From Trichopria drosophilae (Eukaryota; Arthropoda; Insecta; Hymenoptera; Diapriidae), in contig CM059585.1 of the NCBI GenBank assembly GCA_030407085.1, positions 99,914,501-99,978,500 on the forward strand: a stretch of 64,000 nucleotides of DNA, written 5' to 3'. The translations under genes and the position numbers were made by a program. Below are positions 26,301-35,187 of this stretch, piece by piece; position 1 is the first letter of the stretch, and every line of letters begins with the position of its first letter. A model generated the notes under the pieces. The model saw only the letters and a program-made list of their open reading frames with translations, did not search any database and was not told the DNA's origin.

Positions 26301-27702
26301 GAAGTCCAGAGCAATTGTCTAACATGGGATGAATATCTAGGGAACATTACGAAACACAGGGGTGCGATAATTAACTATCTTAAAGATCATCCCAATATGT
26401 AACATCTGTTCTGATCTTCCATGATCGATTAAGTTCGTTAAAAAGAGCACCAAATTATGATTAAAATATTACCTAGATCTTCACCCGGTCCTCGAAAAAC
26501 GTATGCGTCAGATGCAGCGAACAATCCGTGAAGAAACATGACAATGGGTTTCTCTGTTTGACATGAAGTTTTTAAGCCACATGCCGGTGGTATCCTGTGC
26601 AGTGTAATAATGTAGCCATCTTCGGTTGTAACGTTATGTTCTTCAGCTGCGTATCCATCTTTTTTCACCATGTCCAACTAAAAAATTATCTTGCTTTAGT
26701 ATCATCGTTTACAATTTCGATGGTAGCATGGTCGAAATTTGTTAAATAAGTTAAAAACTATAATAAATACCTAAATCACTAAACGAACTACTAACAATAC
26801 AGCAGTTTAAAGAATAGATGTATTAAGAATAGGCAACAATTGTCTGTGGACTAAGCAGTTATGAAGAGGGTGACGTAACTAGTGGACATTATTATTTAGT
26901 CCACTCCTATCCTATCATATCCACTCTAATCCTATTAGTTAATGGGACTAATGAATTTCGGTTTATTATCGCAGCAATCAATTATAAATAAAAAGTTTAT
27001 AAAAAGTTAGCTAAAATAATAACAGCCAACAAACATTTCTTTCTTTTTATTAGTAAACTCGTCTACCACGAAGGTGGCCGTTAATACTTAGATGGGAAAT
27101 TCTAATAAGAAGGTGCGACAGTGGCGCCACGTATGAACGTAAAACTGAAAGAGGGGCGAACAAACTTACAAGAATAATTTATTTAATTAGGGTATACTAA
27201 CTGATTGCATCAAGATTTTGGAAGTTTATCGTAAACATAACCTCAAATGTCGAGAACCGTCGTTGTTACAATTGAACAATCACTTTCAATATTTCTGAAT
27301 AGTAAAATAGACGTAATACATTTAATAATCCACTTTCTATAGTAAACAAAAACTACTATTGGTAAGGCTTTCAATTTTGAAATGTAAAAGTAACATTTTA
27401 TCAATTATAACTTTTCCATTCTTTGTTTTCTTTCTGTGTATGGGAGGTAACTTTACTTTTCTGGACTCATTGAAAAACAATTTTCGACTTAAAAATTCTC
27501 AGATTACTATAACACTTACAAATTTCTCAGCTTTCCTTATATTTCGTTCTTTCTGTAACCTGAACAGTTTGTTCCATTGAGGAGCAATTTTATTAAAATC
27601 AATTTTCCTAGGCAAACCATCAATTTCGTAAATTAAACTCGTGGATATTAAGAGGAGCAAAGCACATTTCACGTACACTGTAACAGAACATCCCATTGCC
27701 AT
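23323..27702 (-). CDS. Lipase A: acid lipase of the Lip3/lysosomal acid lipase type
   Basis: Predicted secreted or lysosomal alpha/beta-hydrolase acting on neutral lipid esters. Eight coding exons, all GT-AG: 27702-27520, 26677-26473, 26246-26132, 26050-25801, 25726-25562, 25483-25399, 25339-25197, 23559-23323, giving 460 residues. Residues 1-29 look like a signal peptide (VKCALLLLISTSLI). The N-lobe has HNVTTEDGYIITLHRIP and the oxyanion HG of FLHGLF. The catalytic triad is inferred as Ser199 (GHSMG), Asp376 (GQADAY) and His406 (HFDF). The family is usually about 400 residues. The extra length is a 30-residue linker after the signal peptide and a basic C-terminal tail. Exons 3-7 match lipase B in length and phase. 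Intron 7 contains two MITEs and a 13-G run (25067-25079). Orphan first exons upstream at 30.1 and 32.1 kb could also feed exon 2. Exact substrate is unknown. Confidence 0.9.
23752..24008. mobile_element. pogo/Tigger-like MITE in lipase A intron 7
   Basis: Begins TA-CAGTAGAGTCCCAG and ends GGGCCCCTACGG-TA. It shares the GC-rich interior of the 15108 copy (GGTTCCTCGCCT, ACGTTACGTTCGCGACGTCACAG, AGGCCCCAGT). It lies in the last intron and does not touch an exon. Confidence 0.6.
24792..24992. repeat. Short MITE with a GC-rich core in lipase A intron 7
   Basis: The left arm (CAGTCCTCCCTCCATAATTA and CCATCCGTAATTGTTG) mirrors the right arm (CAGCAATTACGGATGGCGGATCATAACTGAGGAC). The core contains CGCGCATGCGCAGG. 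It is probably of the same family as 7879 and 28469. Confidence 0.6.
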
Positions 27703-27751
27703 ACTTATATTAATTCACAGGACACATACGAAGTACGAACACTTTAATCAG

Positions 27752-27793
27752 ACTTAGAAGACCAGATAATATCTCAAGCTTTATATAAAATCC
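27752..27793 (-). promoter_or_regulatory. Core promoter of lipase A (TATA box)
   Basis: On the minus strand TTTTATATAAAGC (27790-27781 for the TATA core) lies about 80 bases before the ATG at 27702. That places a start near 27752 with a leader of about 50 bases. A GATA word (TTATCTGG) overlaps the interval. The start point is inferred from spacing only. Confidence 0.6.
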
Positions 27794-27869
27794 AACCGTT
27801 GTTCTGTAATAATGGAAATCAGATTCATATATGCAAACATTTTTTTTCGATTGTCACTTGGTTATAGTG

Positions 27870-28468
27870 TCATCCGCTTTTTGTAGATCACCGAGTGTTT
27901 ATAGGCTATTTATTTGCTATCTGAAGAAGGGCATTAACATTGACATATCAAAATAATTGACATGACTAAAGCCGGGGATGATCGTCGGCAGGAGATTCTA
28001 GTTAACTGTTGCTACTAGTACTACCGATAAGCATTATTTACCTGCCACTCTATTACTTGACGTCCGTGAACCGACTGCACTCGTAATTAATTTCCACGAG
28101 AGAACATTATCTGCTTTAGTACTTTCAGCTAAAATACCATTCAATGCTTATACAGTTCGAACCGGATCGCAGGAAGGAAAGTATTTCAGGCAGTCCATCG
28201 TAATCAATAACACCCGCAGAACAAGATACCCGTGAACATCAGCAATGAGAAACGACCGAGTAACATTTAATTTTGGATTTCAATTAACCTTCAGAGGACG
28301 GAAATTCAGTAGACTAATGAAACATTTTTTGTTTTTTTTTTAATAACTTTTTTTCTTCAGTTACTAATAATTCTATGTGTGAATTTAATAATATTCCAAA
28401 TTTTAAGAGTAAAAAATAACTAAAAGACTAAAATAATCACAATTAATTAGAAATGTCCAAGCGTACTC
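27870..28468. other. Upstream region of lipase A
   Basis: Mixed-composition sequence upstream of the TATA promoter. No open frame or repeat was recognised. It may contain enhancers but none can be named. Confidence 0.4.
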
Positions 28469-28610
28469 TACCAGTCTAAATGTGCGTATACGCATCCGCA
28501 CTAGTCACGTGCAGAACGCACAAGTGTGGAAGTAGGAAGGGCGCTTCCCCCACTCCACTTCTGTACCTGACTAGTGCGCATGCGTCCTGCGCATACAGAC
28601 TGGTGCGAGT
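28469..28610. repeat. GC-rich inverted repeat (MITE)
   Basis: CCAGTCTAAATGTGCGTATACGCATCCGCACTAGTCA on the left is mirrored by TGACTAGTGCGCATGCGTCCTGCGCATACAGACTGG on the right. The hairpin has a core of about 60 bases rich in CGC and contains TGCGCATGCG. Open frames on both strands here are produced by the repeat. Confidence 0.6.
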
Positions 28611-30071
28611 GCAAGAGTGTGGGATTCATGAACGCTTCGAGAGCGCAAAATTTCGTGAATGTTATGAATTTTTGAGCTCGTCAAAAAATGTGTCAGATCT
28701 CCGAATTCCTTTAACATAGTGAAAAAAACCAGTTCAGCTGGCGTACTCAGTTTTATTGCATACATGATGTTGTTGTACAATTAAATGATCTCTTGTTATA
28801 TTTTTAGTTGTGATATTTTTAAAAAGTTGAATTTTGTAACTTTTTTCTTCTGACTTTCAATTCTCATGAAATAAATTAATATTTTTCTGAATATGGCCAA
28901 TTTTTGTGGAAATACCATAATTCAAGACCTGTGAAATTGTTTTTACGTTCCACAGTTATGATTTTATGAACATTTTTAACTTTAGTTGTTCAGTCATAAT
29001 TTAGAAAAAAGTCCAAAAGTTTGAGAACGGTTTATTCATGTTTGCAGCAATTGTACTTTTTTTTTGCATATGATGCAAAATACTGAAATTTATTAAAAAC
29101 ACTTTTTTAACATCAACTGCAACTTTACTAAGTAATTATAATAATGTAAATTATTTTTGAATAACTTTATTGTCAGGAAATTTTTATTTTGTAAAATGTT
29201 ACTAAATTTAAAATTTAACTAAAAAGAAAAGTTACTAAGTTTAAGCAAGATTTTTTTATTAATCTCTGCGCAATTCTAATTGTTGTATTTAATAATTAAA
29301 GAGTTGTGTAACAAAAAACTAATTTGCTTCTTATTTTATTTTATTTTATAGCAACATATGTTTTTCGAAATTCAAAGTGGCGGACCGAGAAGGACTGTTA
29401 ATAAGTCTCGGGTTACTATAGTTTTTCTATAGTTGTTATAACCTTTTTATTAAGTAAGATTGATCTGGTTAATAAAGGTAAATATTTATCATACTAGATA
29501 CTTATTTAATATTTGTTTATCTTAATTTTTGTGTGTGTTTTTAATGTTGATTCAGATGTTTTTGCCGATAGAACGTTAGATAAAACGTATTTCCTAAAGT
29601 TTATATCAATTTATTTTATGAGATCTGATGCCAATAATGGGTGACAATGATCGTCCTCGCAAAAATTAATCTTAATGATTAATAATAAAAAATATATTTA
29701 CTCTTTTTGTTTTATAACAAACGAAAATGTACTTAATTATTGTTCTTATATAAGGCATTCTACTGTAATAAATTATTACGAATATATCAACATCTCTAGT
29801 GAATTGAAATTTTAAATGCCGTTTTATGTCATTGAAAATTGAAAAACTCAGACGCATCTCTACGGTCAAGGCAAATCTTATAATGTTTGTAACTAATTAC
29901 TTAATCCAAATGATTAAAAATACTAAATAAAAAGATTTCAACTAAGCTTACTTATGCAATACATCATTAAAACTTTATCGTTTTGAAAGTAAAAAATAAA
30001 TTCACATTTATTATTTTGTTTTTAATGCTCATCATTTGCATCGTTTAGTGTTACAAAAAGAAAACACTTAC
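28611..30071. other. Intergenic, nothing recognised
   Basis: AT-rich apart from one partial 'aattcaaagtggcggacc' motif near 29368. No exon connects lipase A to this interval. Confidence 0.5.
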
Positions 30072-30194
30072 GAAACTTTTGTCATCTTCGTACCAGCTTC
30101 CTGTAGTTAACAGTGTGATAGAAATTGCAAATATTAGAATATGATATTTAATTTTTGAAAAGTTTGACACGCTGAAGTTACACGCAGCAACCAT
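30072..30194 (-). CDS. Orphan lipase-type first exon (signal peptide), 30.1 kb
   Basis: On the minus strand an ATG at 30194 opens 41 codons that end in KSF|GTAAGTG, a strong donor in phase 0. The peptide has a hydrophobic signal-like core (YHILIFAISITLLTT) after a SNFSKIK stretch that resembles SKLFKIRTHWTIVLIF of lipase B exon 1. The next minus-strand lipase exon in matching phase is exon 2 of lipase A at 26677, since lipase A exon 1 ends in the same phase. It may be an alternative first exon of lipase A, or the only survivor of a deleted lipase copy. The sequence cannot decide without transcript data. Confidence 0.55.
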
Positions 30195-31344
30195 ATCAGT
30201 TTTTTGTTAACAAAATACTAAATTACACATTTAATTGAAGAATATTATAGATAGTAGTATATTAGGTAGTATTATCGGTACGCTCGATTTAAACTAGGAC
30301 TAAATCCAAGTATAGACAGAACATCAATGCAGGAAAAACTGATGGACAAAGTAATTACAACATATGAATTAAACTTTTAAACTTCTTAGGTTATCACCAT
30401 GTCTCGAGAGAGAACATGTGTGTGTTAATCTAGTAGTAGTTAGTCAAGGATAAGTAATTAATTCATGTCTGGAGATATACAGAATATACATATGCATCTG
30501 AGAAGATACATCTTGGATAAGATGGTGTGGGTGGTTTTAAAGATTTATATAATATTTATTGAATGGATGCAACCAAGGAGCATATAAAAATATTTTAAAA
30601 AAAACGATATCATATGTCTGGAATTTGAGATTATAATTATTAATGGATCGATGATTAAATCTTAAATTGTAACAAATTGTGCAACTGTAATCAATTAAAC
30701 ATTTATAAATTTATAACGAAAATTAATAAACGCAAAAAAAGAGAAAAATTGTAATTTAGTAGAGATCAATATATATCTCAATCTTATAATGACTTCACTA
30801 TGTAAATTCTAATAGTCATTTGTACATGAACAACCCAAACCGTTATTTAGATACTAATTTATTTTGCTTGAACATTTGTATGTCCCCAGCGTGTCTTTTC
30901 TCGAGGCTACTAATAGATGGCTCTGTAATCCGACTAATTCCCGCTATCGCAAGAAATTTTGTTTAAAATTTTTAATTTTTAGTACTTGTGTATTTCGTTT
31001 TGATAAAATTATTTTCTTGAACTCGGTAGTGTTCAATCAATTTTTACTAAATGTGACTAAACCACAAGTAAATGATAGCGACCCTGTAAGCAAATAATAC
31101 TGTTACTGTAATTACTTAGCAAGGATGATTTAATTAACCGGGAACTATCGCTCAATTTTAAAAAGTTATCATTTAGTTGGACTGGTGTTAGATTTTTCGC
31201 TCATTGTAAAGAACAAATAAAATATGAAACGTAAGGGAATTATTTTTTAAAATAATCAATGTTACAATTGGTAAAAGGGTATCTGTATTTAATAAATTTG
31301 TAGTTAAAACTAAATTTCATATCATTTTATGGTAATATATAACA
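30195..31344. other. Intergenic, nothing recognised
   Basis: AT-rich. The open frame 30864-31097 (plus) shows no family resemblance. No TATA box of usual spacing was found before the 30.1 kb orphan exon. Confidence 0.45.
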
Positions 31345-31575
31345 TATAAAGTAGGCATGTTCACTAAAAACTTTCAATAAAACATGATTGAATCGACTTT
31401 TCAAAATTCGAGCACTGTTATTCTAATTACTATAGATAGTGTCCTATTTAATACCAAAGAAATTAATTGAGAACTGACCGAGAATTTTCGGAAACAAGCT
31501 TTTTTTTATTTATTTCCGAAAATTCTCGGTCAGTTCTTAGTGAATGTTCTTGGCATTTTCTATTATAGTAGCAAG
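31345..31575. repeat. Partial MITE of the 14098 family
   Basis: Contains the left arm (gtaggcatgttcactaaaaac, attctaattactatagatagtgtcct) and an inner palindrome (GAGAACTGACCGAGAATTTTCGGAAA mirrored by TTTCCGAAAATTCTCGGTCAG). The far end is truncated. Confidence 0.6.
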
Positions 31576-32000
31576 ATGAGCGTAGGCATTATACTGAAAA
31601 CAAGTCAATTGTTCTCATATTCAACCTTCACGAACAGCGTTACTTTTGACTTTGCGAAGAAATTGTATACAACCTTTTTTGTAGAGAATTTTGAGCTCTA
31701 CATGTTTTGTTGGAAACATTTTTTCGAGCGAGTTCAAGATTTCATGATAAATGCAAAATACTAAAAAAATGACGTTGTTTCGATGTTTTTTCAATATAGC
31801 AGCCAAGAAGCGGCAGAGCGACAAATTTTTACTTTCGTGTTCAGCGACCAAAAATAAGTCGGAAAATATGTTAATAAAATTTGTTTCGGGTGACGAAGTC
31901 TTTCCGAATGTTTACCCATATTTTGAAATATTATATTTAATAGATTACATTAAATAGTATTTTTTTTTTCTAAATAGTAATATGTAGAAAAATTACTTAC

Positions 32001-32219
32001 GAAAACTTCTTCTTTTTTGTGAACGCCTTTCGCTCGTAATAGAGATAAGGAAAAAGCAAAAATCATCGCCGCGACATGAATTTTCAAAATATTTGATATG
32101 TTGAGTGTAACCATTGAAGTGCACAGACCAAAAAACTCCTGAACACACAAAATTTGTAATTTATTTCATAAATAGTCGGTACACTCGAGTCAAAATGCCT
32201 AAAACCTATTGTATTTACC
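32001..32219 (-). CDS. Orphan lipase-type first exon with leader intron, 32.1 kb
   Basis: On the minus strand an ATG at 32114 opens 38 codons: LNISNILKIHV, then a hydrophobic core (AAMIFAFSLSLL), then KKEEVF|GTAAGT at 32001 in phase 0. This is the same design as the lipase A, lipase B and 30.1 kb first exons. A leader exon is suggested upstream: donor AAAG|GTAAAT at 32219 and acceptor tgtgttcag before 32138 define an 80-base intron in the 5' leader. The leader starts next to a promoter block shared with lipase B. This makes it more likely to be transcribed than the 30.1 kb exon. It would splice to lipase A exon 2 or belong to a lost gene. Confidence 0.55.
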
Positions 32220-32230
32220 TTTCTAAAACT

Positions 32231-32312
32231 ACACCCATGCCACTGATAACGATAACAAATAATATTTTCCGCCTTGGATATTGAACATTCGGCATCCTTG
32301 AAGATAGTATGG
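32231..32312 (-). promoter_or_regulatory. Conserved promoter block with paired GATA sites (32.1 kb exon)
   Basis: Plus-strand reading: ACACCCAT, then CTGATAACGATAA, then AATAAT, then CCTTGAAGAT in the same order and similar spacing as at 40335-40410 ahead of lipase B. On the minus strand this gives TTATCGTTATCAGT, two GATA sites with an initiator-like TCAGT. GATA factors drive many insect gut lipases, so gut expression is an inference. Confidence 0.6.
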
Positions 32313-32439
32313 TGTGTACTACATTTAGTAAAAAATATAATGAAAATTTTGCAAGCATCGGACTAGCGGCGAGGAAGAGACTAATACTGCTCGATTATCT
32401 AAAATCCAATGAAGGCACGTGAATGTAAGTGAATGTCCA

Positions 32440-32474
32440 GTGCAAATGTAGGTGAACGAAACCTACATTTGCAC
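32440..32474. repeat. Perfect 14-bp hairpin
   Basis: GTGCAAATGTAGGT, a 7-base loop (GAACGAA), then ACCTACATTTGCAC. The stem is perfect but too short for a typical microRNA precursor. No terminator role is expected in this setting. Confidence 0.6.
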
Positions 32475-32559
32475 CGTCCCACACCACTAGGATCATCCTC
32501 CTGCGCTATCGGTTTCGTTAGGTTACTTGTACATCGGAGTGCAGATATTGACACTGGAA

Positions 32560-32670
32560 GTGCTCTCTAAATTTCTTGGAGTGCGAATATCACTCTTGGA
32601 GAGAGTGACTGCGAAAATCACTCCAATAAGAGACAAATTCAACTTCAAAAAAGAGTTCATATTGTCAGTC
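32560..32670. repeat. Small TCACTC/GAGTGA fragment
   Basis: Contains CTTGGAGTGCGAATATCACTCTTGGAGAGAGTGACTGC and AATCACTCC, the same words as the 10.9 kb satellite, over about 110 bases. Confidence 0.5.
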
Positions 32671-32734
32671 TCTTAAGAAGAGTCGAAATAGCAAATTCTT
32701 AACTGAAGGGGGTTCTAAAGTGCTCTGCAGATAA

Positions 32735-33075
32735 GGTAGGAATTTTCACAAAAAATCGTAAATTAAAAATGTCTAAATCAATTTTTCAAAATTCGGGCTC
32801 TGTAAGGACAATTCTACTTTAAATATACGGACTCTTACGGAATGCTGAAGAAGTAAATTAAGAATTCACAGAGAGTTATTGGAAATAAATAATAATCAAC
32901 TTTTTTCCAGTAGTTCTCATTTCATCCTTATTTAATTTCTTTCGCATTCGTTAATTTGCCATATATAGTAATTAAAATTACCCTTACGAATTCCAAATTT
33001 TGATAAATTGATTTCGATATTTTTAATTTACGTTTATTTAGCCCAAATTCCTGCCTTAGAGGCGGAGTACATCCG
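32735..33075. repeat. Foldback MITE of the 14098 family
   Basis: AGGTAGGAATTTTCACAAAAAATCGTAAATTAAAAATG on the left is mirrored by TTTTTAATTTACGTTTATTTAGCCCAAATTCCTGCCTTA on the right. The arms also hold GGGCTCTGTAAGGACAATTCTA and its inverse. Full length, about 340 bp. Confidence 0.65.
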
Positions 33076-33379
33076 AACGTCTTAAGACGATGCAAGATAA
33101 TCATTTTCACACGAATTTTGGAGAAAGTTTAATCACTTGATGTCAACACCACACAAAAATTAACAGGTTTCTACAATATAAAAAAACTAATTCAATTAGT
33201 CACTAGAAACTACTCTTTGAATTAGTAGTTTTCTACCAATTGTTAGTAACCGAGTTTTCACTAATCTGACTAATAATTAGTAGACTTTTACTAATTTATT
33301 GTAAGAGAGTAGGCTTCATGAAGTCACTAATTCATTTCTTTAAAACAGTTATTTTGCTTACGTAATTGATACTAATTAG

Positions 33380-33600
33380 TTACTGAACTGTAACAGCACA
33401 AGGAGTGGTGGTTGCATACCCTCTTAGGTAGTTCCGCGGTTGCCACGTTCTACTCTGCTTCGAGACTCCGGCTCCCGATGTAGAAGTAGTTTTCATATAA
33501 TGCATAAGTATAAACGTAGCTTTTACCGCCTTTTCTAATGTCATTTTTCCTCGGGGTATAGTGTCACATTTTGTATACATATGCTGCAGTATACCATTAA
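33380..33600 (-). other. Possible fragment of a coding or transposon sequence
   Basis: A minus-strand frame of 66 codons (33580-33380) in slightly GC-richer DNA reads RGKMTLEKAVKA near its start. That recalls the helix-turn-helix start of pipsqueak/Tigger-type DNA-binding domains, but the rest does not follow the fold. It ends in a CTGTTACAG sequence that would be an acceptor in the other sense. Too weak to call a gene. Confidence 0.2.
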
Positions 33601-34800
33601 TATTGACCGTGAAAATGACATTGACGATTATTTCAAGGTCATGTCAATTTTCTTTAATAGGAACTCATATTTTTTTATGGATTCGGAAAGAGCGGGGAAT
33701 TTTACGTCCGAATATGATATAACCGAAATTTTGATCAAGGTCATTTCAAGGTGAAACTTAAATGTTCCAATAACGGCCAATTATCTCAGCGGGAGTGCAT
33801 TTTCGGAGAAAATGTTTCAGACAATACTTTAAGGATTTTTCCCTATGCATCTAACGATGATATTAATTTTGACCTAGACTATTATTTTAAAGATCATTTC
33901 AAGGTCAAGTTTAATTTTTCAAATGGGAACCACTATTTTTACCGCGAATTTGGAAAGAGGGGAAATTTCATGTTCAGGACATGACCTTCAATATACCTTT
34001 TAAGTCAAAGTCAAAGAAATTTCAAGGTGAATATCTCAAAAATTACTTATGACAATATCTTGACGAGATTGCATTTTTTTTTGCGAAATGCTATTCCCTG
34101 GCTATCTACTGGTAATATTGAATTTGACTTTGACTATTACTTTGAAGGTCATTTCGAGGTCAAGTTCCATTTTTCAAATGAGAAGCACTATTTTTTAGAA
34201 CGAAATATCTTACCTTAGAACATGACTTTGTCCACACCCTTTAATTCCATGTCAAGGTCATTTCAAGGTGAATGTTTGAAAATTTCAGGGATGGCAATAG
34301 TAACTGAGCGGCGTTTTAACTGAAATTTCAAACAACGCGCTATATGTGCGATAAGTCTTTTCTAACAATACCGCCGGTACAATTTCAATGGTACCATTGA
34401 ATAGCCGGGGAGAAATCCTTAAACATTCGTTTGAAACATTTTCTCCGAAAATGCACTCCTGCTGAAATAATTCGCCGTTGCTGGAACATTTAAGTTTCAC
34501 CTTGAAATGACCTTCATCAAAATATTTGTTATATCATATTCCGACGTAAAATTTCCCGCTCTTTCCGAATCCATAAAAAAAATGCGGGTCCCCATTTAAA
34601 AAAATAAACTTGACCTTGAAATAACCGTCAAAGCCATGTTCAAGGTCAATTTCAATGGTAAGATTGAATAGCCGGGGAGAAATTCTTAAACTTTTCTCTG
34701 AAACGTTTTGCCGAAAATGCACACTCGCTGAGATATATCTCCGTTCCGGAACTTTTTCCAATTGCTGTAGAATGTTTTTCTAGCAATTGTATTTTTAATA
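33600..34800. repeat. Inverted array of AAGGTCA-containing repeats
   Basis: Units of about 250-300 bases read 'aaggtcatttcaaggt.aa.tt..aattttcaaatgggaaccactattttt..gaatttggaaagag.gggaaattt'. Three run forward (33620-34270) and two run inverted (34280-34780). The extended half-site TCAAGGTCA occurs near 33634, 33740, 33898, 34253 and 34641, and in reverse near 34613. Open frames on both strands repeat the same peptide-like pattern with each unit, which marks them as repeat artefacts. Diverged pieces recur at 35640-35880 and 36080-36180. Confidence 0.7.
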
Positions 34801-34825
34801 TTAAACATGAAAAGATAGTGAATAA

Positions 34826-34960
34826 TAAGTGATTTTTATTTATTTACGAAAATTCTCGGTCAGTTCTCAACGTATTTTCTAACATTTTAAACATTTTATA
34901 CATCTGCAATTTACGTTTTGAGTGATACTTCCTATCTTACCGAAGGAGCATATTAGAATC
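34826..34960. repeat. Right-arm fragment of the 14098 MITE family
   Basis: Contains 'cgaaaattctcggtcagttctcaac' and ends in 'acttcctatcttaccg'. The left arm is missing. Confidence 0.5.
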
Positions 34961-35187
34961 TCATTAAATCGACAGCACGATTCTTCGAGTTTGTACATTC
35001 ATTTATTTTCACTTTTACACTAAACACGACATTCCCAATCATAGTATTCATCATATTTTTATTTTAACAAATTCCGAAATCTGTGCTTCGCGATCAGTTT
35101 TTCCAATGTCAATAGTGACAAATGAAATTTGACAAATACATATTATAAAGCAAAGTACTTATTTTGGTGAATAACTTTGGTTGACAT

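Noticed and set aside
33751..34761. Four open frames with similar peptides, possible small gene family
   Set aside because: The similarity comes from the AAGGTCA repeat units, with forward and inverted copies both open. No start context, splice signals or coding bias.
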